In this document: in pieces, positions 46,278 through 56,220 of the stretch
Layout: each line of letters opens with the position of its first letter
Numbering within the stretch: the stretch's first letter is position 1
From: Melastoma dodecandrum
Lineage: Eukaryota > Streptophyta > Magnoliopsida > Myrtales > Melastomataceae
Assembly (NCBI GenBank): GCA_029817715.1
Contig: JARUPY010000189.1
Location: 992,001-1,056,000 of the forward strand
Direction of reading: 5' to 3'
DNA: 64,000 nucleotides
Made by a program: the position numbers and the translations under genes
Notes under the pieces: model-generated
Databases searched by the model: none
What the model was told of the DNA's origin: nothing
What the model saw: only the letters and a program-made list of their open reading frames with translations

Positions 46278-47514
46278 CTTACTGTGTCGTTGCGGTTGAA
46301 GCCATTGGCCGCCAAATCCCCATGGCCTTTCTAGAGAGAATTAAGGAAGAATTCTCTAAGAAGTATGGTGGAGGAAAAGCCGCGGCGGCTGCCCCCAAGA
46401 GTCTTAACAAGGAGTTCGGGTTTGTATAACAAGTTCTCTGGTGTGCGTAATGTCATCAATCGCCTCTTCCCTGTTGAGAAGTGCTTAAGACGAGAGTTGA
46501 ATCGCTGTAGGCCTAAGTTGAAGGAACAGATGCAGTACTGTGTTGATCATCCAGAGGAGGTCAGCAAAGTTGCCAAGGTGAAGGCTCAAGTATCAGAAGT
46601 GAAAGGCGTTATGATGGAGAACATCAAGAAGGTCATAAAATACCAATTTTCTGCTTGTTCATTTGTTTCTGTGCCTTAGTTGGATTACGAGGAGGGCATT
46701 TGCATGCTTAAGGAAATGATTGGTGTCTGCTTCTTCATAATAATCTCCAGGTTCTTGATCGTGGGGAGAAGATTGAGCTTCTAGTGGATAAAACCGAGAA
46801 TCTTCGATCTCAGGTTGGTAATAACAATTTCACATTAATGTCGACAGATCCCGAAATGTGTTTATTTTACAGTATACTGTGGACCATCAAAACTTGGCTG
46901 TGAACACATGAAAGAACGTTGTATTTAGTAAATCGAGGTTAAGCAATACAGGCAGGAATTCACGGGAGAAAATCTGTTTTTATGAATGACTCGAGTTGAT
47001 TAGTCCACGTGAAGACATGCATTAACTATCGAGAACTCGACACGATTCTCTAGTTGTTTACTTGAGCAGTATCAACCTTTTTATCGAGTGCATATCTTTC
47101 GGTGGGATGTTGCGATATCCATGCATGGATGGAAAAATCATTTTGAGAAACATACCTGCATCATACTTGTCTCCGAGGTCTTTAATTGATTTTCCTATTC
47201 GACCACCGGTCATTGACAGGTGGAGTGTGTATACGATTGAGATGGTCCATTTCATGTGCAGCAGGCCGGCCATTGTTTTCCAACTTAAGATTATTTGGAA
47301 GACATTTGTGTGTGGATTGTGTTGTCCCTTTCATTTGTGCTTCATGGAATCTCCGACCGAAAATCTTTCTACATCTTCCTATATCTTGATTCCTTCTCAG
47401 GCTCAGGACTTCAGGCAGCAGGGAACCCAAATGCGAAGGAAGATGTGGCTGCAGCACATGAAGATCAAACTCATCGTATTGGGCATCGTCATTGGCTTCA
47501 ACTGTGGTAAATAG
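46278..47514 (+). pseudogene. VAMP72-type R-SNARE remnant lacking first exon and most of the membrane anchor
   Basis: Four exons with good splice sites, 46278-46419, 46511-46631, 46751-46813 and 47401-47514, encode the end of the longin domain ([20 protein letters not shown]), then the whole R-SNARE helix with the central Arg in VLDRGEK, then MKIKLIVLG. The first exon, which should hold the longin amino terminus and start codon, is missing; the second Athila-like element ends about 110 bp upstream. The tail reads [11 protein letters not shown], whereas VAMP72 proteins have roughly 12-14 more hydrophobic residues before GFNC, so the tail anchor is truncated. VAMP72 SNAREs drive fusion at the plasma membrane and endosomes; this copy probably cannot. 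Confidence 0.85.
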
Positions 47515-47911
47515 CACTCCCATAGTATGTTCTCGGTCCTAATCAGAATGTCCTAATGGTTGTTTGGCCTTCTAGTAACTGAGTTCCAATACACATTTTT
47601 CGATGATCCTCCCCCGAAATGTCAGCTCTTGCTGTAAGATGAGCTCTTGTATAGGTCTTCATGTCGGAACATCCGTGGATATGAAGAGCTTTCTGGGATT
47701 GTATGAATCTTTACAACATCATTTCACATGTTCTCTCCGATTGCTTTGATCTTGTTTGAACATGAGGGTTGTTGCATTTCATGACCACATAGAATGAAAT
47801 CCAATCATTCGTCCAATGCTCTGTTTCTAAATACTATTCACACTAAGAACAGACCGAGAAACCACACGTTGTGCTTTTACACAAACGTAGCTTAGCATAA
47901 TTTGCGTTTCA

Positions 47912-49158
47912 TCAGCACGTCAATTGGTCCCGGAACGACGAGATCTCCTCGAAGACAGGGAGCCTCCTTGACCTCGGGGGTGCCCATTTGTTCAGCATCC
48001 TTTGCATCCCCTTCATGAAATCCTCGTCCATCCCGAGGCTCAACAAGTCGGACAGCTCAGCAGACGCTTGAGTCCGTGGCCTGATCTCCGCAAGCAACTC
48101 CTCCGCTCGTTTCCTCGGCTTGGGGTCTTCGGAACCGGGGAGACGTCCCTGGAGAACGTCTTCGAGGATGTGTCGGGCCTCGTCGTGGCGGCCTTGCTTG
48201 ATGAGGCAGAGGCTGAGGTTGCAGGCCTTGTTGGCGTCGGAGTCGACCATCTGGGCCTTCTTGTAGACAACCTCGGCAGCCATGTAGTTCAACTTCTGCA
48301 TATAAGCCCATCCCAAGTTCCCCTAAAACGTAACAGAAACAACATCAACAAATGATACCGACACAGGCATTCTAGATAGGATCAAAATCATCGTATGTGT
48401 GTGTATGTGTTTGTTCAATTACTTACCAATAATCTGGACGTCTCTTGCTTGACGGAGACCTGGAACTTCTTGCCATGTGACCTGGCTGTCTTGGTCGGTT
48501 TCCCATTGAAGATCTCTCCCTGATATATCATCCTAAGCTTCCTCTTCAGAAGCTCTATTTGCTCATCCACTTTCCCGCATTTCTGGGATCATTTGTTGAA
48601 TGTCTTCCATTTAGTAAAATCACCAAGGCACGACAACGAGGCGGTCAGAAGAGTTAAGTTGGTGCGTGTTATACCTTGTAGAGATCGATGAGAACGTTGT
48701 CGAGGGACTCCTGGGAGTTCTTGGAGCAGCGGCAACGGAAGGACTTGATCGCCTCGATCGCCTCCTCAGCCCTGTCCATCTGCTTCATCACCACCGCCAT
48801 GTCCTTCAACGCGCTGTCCACCCTATCCCCCGCATTTATCGCCTTCCAGAACCACACTATCGCCATCTCCGGATCCTTATCCACCAGCTTCTCACCATCC
48901 AGAAAGAAAACAAACCCGCCCTAGTCAGCTCCCCTTAACCCCCAAACAATCATCGGATCAAAGAACGCGACGGATAAACGGAACTCGTATTGCTACTACT
49001 ACTATTATTACTACCTGAGCGTGCTTGGCCCGAACGTAAGGGGTGTCGCCAGAGGGGACCTTGTGAAGGACGTGGAAGTTATCTTCCCCTGCCGTGGCCG
49101 CTGCCGCTCCCTCCCTACTCTTGTGGCCGATCGTCTTCACGTCAACTATCACTTCCAT
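47912..49158 (-). CDS. SDI1/LSU-pathway-type TPR protein (At5g48850-like)
   Basis: Four exons, 49015-49158, 48675-48887, 48427-48582 and 47912-48322, all phase 0, give 307 residues. After a short variable start, the conserved block FHVLHKVPSGDTPYVRAKHAQ opens the family. TPR helices follow (AIVWFWKAINAGDRVDSALKDM, ESLDNVLIDLYK and LGNLGWAYMQKLN). The sequence is closest to Arabidopsis SULPHUR DEFICIENCY-INDUCED 1 (306 aa from memory). SDI proteins are induced by low sulphur and repress glucosinolate synthesis through MYB28 in Brassicales. In other plants their target differs, because glucosinolates are absent. The related MS5/TDM subgroup acts in male meiosis; the tail here does not look like that subgroup. 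No sulphur-response element was assessed. Confidence 0.92.
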
Positions 49159-50142
49159 CCTGAGGCAACTATCCCTTTCAAAAAGAATATTACACGAACT
49201 TCTACTCTTCGCCTGGAGAAAGGAAGGGGGATCGTACAGGAGGTTGGAAGTGGTGGGTGGGGTTGGGGGGGGGTGGGGGTGTTTATGTTGATGGCCAAAA
49301 GAAGAAGATGGCGATGAATGATTGTTACATTCGGTTGTTGTAAGGAAAGGATGAATGTGGACTCGTTACAAGTCCAGGTTCGGCCATGCGTATGGCTAAG
49401 GCCAAAACAAGATAAAGAAATAAGAAAATAATGGTAGTCGTTTGTTGGTCAATCGGTTCGGTTGAGTTGGCTGGCCGTCTATAACAACGTACCTAGGCCT
49501 TATCCTTGGTTCGATTCATAAGCAATGTACGTCTAAATCCACGTTCGCAGCCGCGAGATTGTGTCGGGACGCGGACATCAGACGGCGGGGGAGCGTTACC
49601 TCATGCGTATGCATGTTTCCAAAAGGAGAAGTATGAATCTGGACATGGTGGGGAACCAAATTGGGGGATAAGCAGGAGAGTCCAGTGATGCCTACAAAAA
49701 GGATAAAGGGCAAGTTCCCAAACCCAATTTCGGACACACACTCCCGTCGGAGTGTAATAATCCTCTCTGTTGTTGTCTTGTTATGTGGACTCTTTTGTGT
49801 ATAACAGATTTCCCACATGACATCAGCAAAGTCGTTTCTTTCTGGGAGGTCTCAAAGATTTTGGAAAGGGGCAGAGAAGCAGAACCCAGCAAGAAATGAA
49901 CCTCTTTTATATATACCCAATATCACTAAGCACAACACAAATTACTCATCATCCAACCTCAACCTCAAACACAAAGGCATCAGCATCATCGCCCTCGACC
50001 ACAACCTCCATCGCCTTTTTCTTACAACACAAGGGATCATAAAACAGAGTTTTCTTCCAAACAGACAAGCCGCGATATACAGGTAGGCAATAACGTTCTT
50101 CTCGAACAAAAAGTAGATCGATTGGACAACACAACCTTTCAC
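49159..50142. other. Interval between SDI1-like start and ALBA stop
   Basis: Holds the SDI1-like promoter and the ALBA 3'UTR. A G-rich stretch lies at about 49250-49280. No other gene recognised. Confidence 0.5.
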
Positions 50143-51996
50143 TCATGCTTGGTTGTTGTAGTTGTTGGTGCCACCCCTTGAGCGACTGCCCATCCTCCCC
50201 CAACCTTGGCTGTATCCTCGGCCTCCTCCACCCCTTCCCCTCTCGTACCCCATTCCTGTCGGTAAAAGACCACATAAAGGCACCAAAACCCAATTAATTG
50301 ACCAGCCAAAAGATGCCAGAGCCGGTAGAAGAAGATCCATGATATCATCAAGTAAACACTGTCTCTGTGTTAGTGTAAGGAAACTGATATGTCATGGTCC
50401 TGGAAGTTTGATTAAAGGAGCAAACCTACCATGATAGTTCCAGCCTCGGCCCCGTCCACCACCCCGCCCATAATTTGAATACCCACCATTATCTGAAGTT
50501 TTTCAACAAGGAGGAAATCAATCGTCATGTTGCAATTGTTAGGGGGTGATATCCACACGAATCAGCACACGGCAATCCATACCTTGATAATTGCCCTCGT
50601 CTTCATGATGCCCTCCGCCTTCATAGTTTCCTTCACCGTGATAGTTTCCTCCCCCCTGATAATTCCCTCTGCCTCGGTAATTCCCTCTACCCCGATAATT
50701 TCCAACCCCTCGAAAATTTCCACCACCCTGGTAATTTCCTCTGCCTCGATAATTTCCTCCGCCTTGATAATTTCTTTTGCCTTGATAATTCCCTTCGCCT
50801 TGATAATTTCCACTGCCACCATAATTTCCACCCTGATAACCTCCCACTTGATAATTTCCACCGCCACCATAATTTCCACCCTGATAGCCTCCCCCTTGAT
50901 AGTTCCCGTCTTGATAGTTTCCATATCCTCCCCTGCCCCAGCCTCGACCTCTCCCTCTCCCTCGACCCCTACCTTGGTCATATGAATCTACCAAGTTCAA
51001 ACCATAAAAGTTAGGGCTCGATTCACATTTTAGCCTTCCATTAACTACCAGCAATGTCCGCCACCTTCATTAGCAGGATAGTACAGCGCACGCGCTTGTC
51101 TGGGCTGCTGCTGATAGCGGTACTGGGGCTTGGCCTGGTCGCCATGAAGTGGAGCTTGATACCTAAACACGTGTGATGACATAAACAGAAGGATATAGTC
51201 AGATGACCTCGGGGCTAACATAGATCTACTCAGGCCATAATTTCCTAGCTGCAAAAGGGGAAACATTTACCCAGGAGATTTCTTGTTAAGACCCCTGAAG
51301 GACAAGGTGATTGATATCATGGAGACATGCCGGGTCATCTCCACTCTGCGCCATAAATCACCGCACGAGCATCAAAATAGCAGCCACAAACAAGGTTTTC
51401 GTCACAAGGAGGACCCTAAAAGGTAAGGGGGGGAGCCTACGGGACGAGGCCCTCTTCAATGGGTTCCCACACATCCGTAATGCTGACCGAGCTGATGGCA
51501 GTATCTTGGTAAAGGCGAGGCATCCTCTTCTGCTCAACTCAAATACAATACATGCAAGAGTTCAAAAAACCCCCCCGGTAGAGACGCAAAACTCCCAGGA
51601 GGGGGGGGGGAGGAAGGACCTTTATGATTTCGGCAATGGCGACGGTCTTACTAATGGCCTGTCCCATGGCCTTCAAGACGATTTCGGGCACATGTCTCTC
51701 CTGCATTTATTCAAACACGTAAGGGGCACCTAGCTGGGGGATCTCTAATCGAGACCAAAGAACACGGTCCATTCCGACAAGGTAATGGGAAAGACAAAGG
51801 CAAGGCCAGACAGATTCAGAAACAAGAACAACTCCGATTGAAACAATCTTGAGGGGTGGGGGGAGGGTGAGACCTGGAGGAGGGAGGAGGAGTAGGAGAT
51901 GTAGTTGCGGACGAGTCCCTGGGAGGTGATCCTGATCTCGTTCTCGTTGACGGGTACGTCCTCCTTGGCCTTCTCCACCCTCCGATACCTCTCCAT
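50143..51996 (-). CDS. ALBA-domain RNA/DNA-binding protein with RGG tail (ALBA4-6 type)
   Basis: Eight exons, 51874-51996, 51620-51700, 51441-51529, 51271-51345, 51065-51162, 50583-50987, 50430-50492 and 50143-50255, stay in one frame for 348 residues. The ALBA domain (residues about 1-120) begins MERYRRVEKAKED and contains NENEIRITSQGLVRNYI, IVLKAMGQAISKTVAIAEIIK, SVSITDVWEP and MTRHVSMISITLS. A Gln-rich linker follows. Exon 6 then encodes RGRGRGRGRGWGRGG and about fifteen copies of a five- to nine-residue unit built on G-N-Y-Q/R-G. The tail ends with another RGG stretch. Plant ALBA4-6 proteins bind mRNA and R-loops, and act in stress granules and heat response. An in-frame ATG lies further upstream; 51996 is chosen because homologues start there. 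Confidence 0.94.
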
Positions 51997-53075
51997 CCCC
52001 TTCCTTACGCAGCTGCTGCTTCTGCTTCTTCTTCTGCTTCCCAAGGAATGGAGTGTGGATGAGACTGATTTTCTGATTATATTACAGACAAACCCTCGCC
52101 TCAACCCCCCAAGCTGAAACCCCTAAAAAAGCCCTTAACACTCTTCCCCACCACCACCAAAAACAACTAATACTAACTTAACCGTGTTCTGAACTGTTTA
52201 TACCCTCAGCGTCATACATACCATCACTTCCCAAGCCTTTTTTTGCCTGCCTTCCCGGTTGATCGACCGAAATAAGGGAAAGGTAGTGTAGTCTCTCTCG
52301 TTCGCTTCAGCCCGCTCGAGATCAAGGAGCAATGCCCTTCCGCAAACGAGGTTCCTATGAAATCCCAAATAGACCCGGATATGTCCAGGGAACGCGCGGT
52401 AAATACGAGAAGTGCTGGAGATAAATTCGATGGTCTGTGCATTTGGGGTCGACAAGCAGACATCCTTCACTGAGTGAGTAGTCATCCCGATAGGGAAAGT
52501 AAATTGTTTCGACAAGGAAAGGGGCGGTGCTTCAGGCGGCGTGATTGTGCGCCGCCCGTTAATGCTGAAATGGAGACTTGACCGACTAAGCCGTGCTCGT
52601 CCGGCATCGCTGACCCGAAAAATGCCAACACCCGCCCCCCTCCCCTGTCCGCTGTACAAGTAGGGACAGTGGCATTGCAAAGGAATTTATCCATGGACTC
52701 CTTTCCTGCATATGTAAATGTATCCTCCATATGGGATATGTGATCCTATTGGCCGAGCACACGCCCGGAAACTGAGGACCATAACCCTCATTACGGGCAA
52801 CCGCAATCAATCGAATTCTTTCCTTGTCTGGTCTGACGGGCAGAGCTGCTAATCTTAATACAACACAAGCAAAACACTCAGCAGGCTCAGGGTGTCGACC
52901 ACATGATGATAAGTATATCAGGCAAACTACATCAGAGTTGGGAGTTACAGATTCGGATTGTATGATAAGTTGTCTACATAAGTAAACGACATCGAATGAT
53001 ACAGTAGAGAGTTATTATCAACAGAGAGTGGCAGAGCAATAGCTCAAACAACAGATCAGACTAGGGGTCATGTAC
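51997..53075. other. ALBA upstream region and unexplained GC-rich stretch
   Basis: 51997-52200 is the ALBA leader/promoter. From about 52198 to 52850 the sequence has higher GC and several overlapping minus-strand frames (52198-52680, 52482-52730 and 52586-52810). It does not resemble the neighbouring AT-rich spacers, nor any protein I can name. Organellar DNA is one possibility. Confidence 0.4.
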
Positions 53076-54242
53076 TCAGATTCCTCCCACGCCTTCCCTA
53101 GCCTGAGGCAACACGCTTTGAATCGAGACCTGGGACGAGAAAGTGATTACCTTGTGGAACTTATTGAAGGGTGAGGGAAGCTCCGGCAGTTTCCTCCACT
53201 CCCCCTTCCTGACAGCACAGACGCAAGCTGGGTACTTACTATAGTACTCCTCGTTGAACACGTAAACCAAGTCGCCGGCACCTACGCACTTGATGCTGGC
53301 GTACTTGTTCTCGTCCTCCCCACTCCCTTCCACCAGCCACTCCAGCAGGTCGCCAGGCATGGCGGCGATCCGCACGAACCCGGTTGATCCTCCCCCATCG
53401 CGGATCTCCCACAGGTTGAAGGAAGCATCGGTTGTGCCCCCGTTGGAGAGCCCCACCAGGAGGAGCCTCTCGCGGCAGGCAACGAGGAACCCGGACTGGA
53501 GCCCTGGGGGACGGAGTGGGACAGCAGGGGACCAGCTGAGGGCGTCGAGGTCGAAGGAGGACAGGAAATGGCTGGAGATGCCGAAGACATGGAGCCTGCG
53601 GCCCAGGAGGGCAGAGGAGAGGGAGAAGGAGTTACCGGGGTGGAATTCCGGGGGGAGGGGGTCGTGCAGGCGCCAGGAGCCGGAGTTGGGGTCGAAGATC
53701 TCGACGGGGAGGCGGTCGTCCTCAATGTCAACGAGGTTGCCGATGAACTTGACACCGCCGACGACAGCGAAGGAGAGGGAGGGGGCAGGGCGGAGGGTGA
53801 CGACGAGGGGGTTGATGCGGGGGAAGTGGAGAGGGGGGAGGGAGGAAGGGTTGAAGGGGTGGAAGGGGGTGGAGAAGGAGAAGAGAGGGGAGGTGATGGA
53901 GAAGAGGAGAGGGGAGGGGAGGGAGTCGGCGGAGGAGACGGAGGAAGGGGAGGAAAGAGGGGAAGGGAGGAGGTGCCAGGCGGAGGAGATGGGATCGTAG
54001 GCGAAGGACTGGTGGTTACGGGAGGAAGTGTTGTGGACCCCGAGGAGGAAGAACCAGGAGGCGATGGAGGAGGGGTTGCCGGAATCAAGGGCGCCGGCGG
54101 AGGAGAGGACGACGGAGCGCCAGAGCTTGCAGACGGAGGAGGATCGGAGGAGGGAGGGGATGGGGAGGAGGCTGAGTATGCGGTGGATGAGGTCAGTCGA
54201 GAGGGAGTTGATGTCGGGGGAGGAGGTGACGACGGAGGACAT
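53076..54242 (-). CDS. F-box/kelch-type protein (At3g24760-like)
   Basis: An intronless 388-aa frame. The F-box is at residues about 12-52 (LSTDLIHRILSLLPIPSLLRSSSVCKLWRSV as separate helices). The rest is a beta-propeller-like kelch/galactose-oxidase region. Recognisable blades include SFAYDPISSAWHLLP, PVEIFDPNSGSWRLHDPLP and GRRLHVFGISSH, ending with WRKLPELPSPFNKFHKVITF. F-box proteins use the F-box to bind SKP1/ASK in SCF ubiquitin ligases, with the propeller choosing substrates. The coding strand is very GC-rich, so long antisense frames appear opposite it. The start at 54242 is the first ATG; a few residues of uncertainty remain. The substrate is unknown. Confidence 0.9.
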   Translation of the reverse strand: MSSVVTSSPDINSLSTDLIHRILSLLPIPSLLRSSSVCKLWRSVVLSSAGALDSGNPSSIASWFFLLGVHNTSSRNHQSFAYDPISSAWHLLPSPLSSPSSVSSADSLPSPLLFSITSPLFSFSTPFHPFNPSSLPPLHFPRINPLVVTLRPAPSLSFAVVGGVKFIGNLVDIEDDRLPVEIFDPNSGSWRLHDPLPPEFHPGNSFSLSSALLGRRLHVFGISSHFLSSFDLDALSWSPAVPLRPPGLQSGFLVACRERLLLVGLSNGGTTDASFNLWEIRDGGGSTGFVRIAAMPGDLLEWLVEGSGEDENKYASIKCVGAGDLVYVFNEEYYSKYPACVCAVRKGEWRKLPELPSPFNKFHKVITFSSQVSIQSVLPQAREGVGGI

Positions 54243-56220
54243 GTCGTCTTCGGAGGTCGGAGTGATGAGGAGGAGGTTAGTTGGAGTGTCGGGATCGGGA
54301 GACAGAGAAACGAAGGGGGGAAGGGGAAAAACAATTTGTAAGCGACGCCGCTACTATTTGTTACCCCCCAAAAAAACTAAGAGAAAACGACGTCGTTACT
54401 ACTTCCTAGTCCAAATATCTTTTTTGTTCAGCCAGCCGCTTGTCCTGAGCACGACAACCACCGGCAGGTACGCCGCCTGCGCGTTCTCCGAAATTCTGGA
54501 GGCACGACCGTTTCATCAATTTAAATCATATGACTAATAATATTATGGGTTTGGTTTGGATCCAATTTGACCTTTTTTTTTTTATTACGTGCAATGGCAT
54601 GATTAGACAATTTGTGTTCTTGTTGAATAGTTCGGGGAACATGGCTGTTGGGTTCATTCCGGCGGATAAATAATTATAAACAATCAGTAATATATGTAAT
54701 AATAAGAAAAAGAAGAAGAAGAAGAAGAAGAAAATTAGCGATGAACATGGAAGAGGGTGGGTATGTAATGTATGGAGGTTGTTGGATCTGGAGCTGGAAC
54801 TGGAACTGAGAGAATACTTTGACCAGAAACGGACAGGAATGGGCTTCATTTTCCACGTCGGCCCAAATAAAAGATTGGCGTTGCCGCCGACAGACACACA
54901 CACTATCCTTATCTAGTTTGGTAAGGGCGCCCATCCTGTTCAACTTCAACGTTATCCCAACTGCCCATTTAAACTTTTTCAACCATCACTCCCACGCCAC
55001 CAATAACATCCAGTGATCCTTGGAGTCGCGTCACGACTAGCGAAATTGGGACATACAAATATTAGGGGTTGGTAGGTTTTGGTGCCACCGAAGACCTCCT
55101 CCCGCCCGCGGCCGCGCTCAGCGTTATAAACAACTTTGATCGGATAGTAAGTATCATGTGGCAGTCCATCGTAACTTAGGAACGTACTTAAATGCTCAAG
55201 CGAAAACTTTTTAATAAACATAATGACATGATTAAGAAAAATTATGTCGAGAGATGACGCGACATAATTAGCGAATCTGGCTTCGAAATTTCTTAAAACT
55301 ATTATATCAGATCAATCCGAGGCGTATGTGTTTTTCTGTTGATCTCGTTTTAGGTTTAGTGAAAAATTAGGAAACCAAATTCAGGTCGAATTGTTTAAAG
55401 AAAAAGAGCTTTTTTTTTCCTGAAAAGATATAGAAAAAGAAAGGTAACGTTTTGTTTATAAAATATGTGAGAAAACGGGCCTTAGGAATTTGGGGGTGGG
55501 GCTTTGGGTTCAATGGCAAGATTTGGGCTTCTTCTTCTTCTTCTTCTTCTTGCAAAGAGAGTTTCGTGTGTCCTAAGATCATTGAATTCGACAACCCCGG
55601 GGGGGAACCCCACAACTAGCCCCCCCCCCTCCTTGTTTTGACTTGGGTTTCTTGCTAATTTCGGACATTATATCCACGAAAGGGGATGTTGCCAATTAGA
55701 ATAATGAAGTCATGCATGCGAAAGACTAATAAAAACCTAATAGCCTCCTTTTGGGTTGGCGAATTTCAAAAATTTGACAACGGAGATTTCTACAAAAATG
55801 CTTTGGAAATCGCTATTGCAAATTTAGAGTTATTTACCGACGGAATTCATGATCTCAAAACCTCCTTATATCAATAACTTTTAAAAAAATTGGGCGTTGG
55901 GAGAAATATTTTACTTGCTAACTTTGTAATGTAACAACAACTCTTATGATATATTTGCTGTCAGCCAGAGGAAGTTTGCCCACGTGGGATAGTCACGTTC
56001 GTACAAAAAGAGGGGGAGCATTCAATGGCATTCCCCTTCCGCATCATCATATCAATCGAATGCTTAATTTTCGATACTCTTTTTGAATATTTTACTGTTG
56101 AAAATGTGGATGGATGCTGCTATATTATTATAAGCCTTTTTTTCCCTGACATACTCGCGGGCTCTTCTTGACAAAAGGCCTCGGTTTTCTTGTGTTTCTA
56201 TTAGACCAACCTCCCAAACA
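54243..56220. other. Intergenic stretch between F-box and pectate lyase genes
   Basis: Contains the F-box promoter and the pectate lyase promoter. (GAA)n at about 54707-54732 and (CTT)n at about 55528-55552 are microsatellites. G and C runs lie at 55599-55631. No coding region recognised. Confidence 0.5.

Noticed and set aside
50527..50985. 152-codon Ile/Ser-rich frame on the plus strand
   Set aside because: Antisense shadow of the ALBA repeat exon.
53282..54334. 350-codon minus-strand Ser/Pro frame overlapping the F-box gene
   Set aside because: It is a shifted reading of the same GC-rich exon; the F-box frame has real domain motifs.
53290..54341. Long frames on the plus strand (up to 257 codons) opposite the F-box gene
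   Set aside because: They are low-complexity Glu/Gly/Arg strings mirroring the GC-rich F-box coding strand and match no family.
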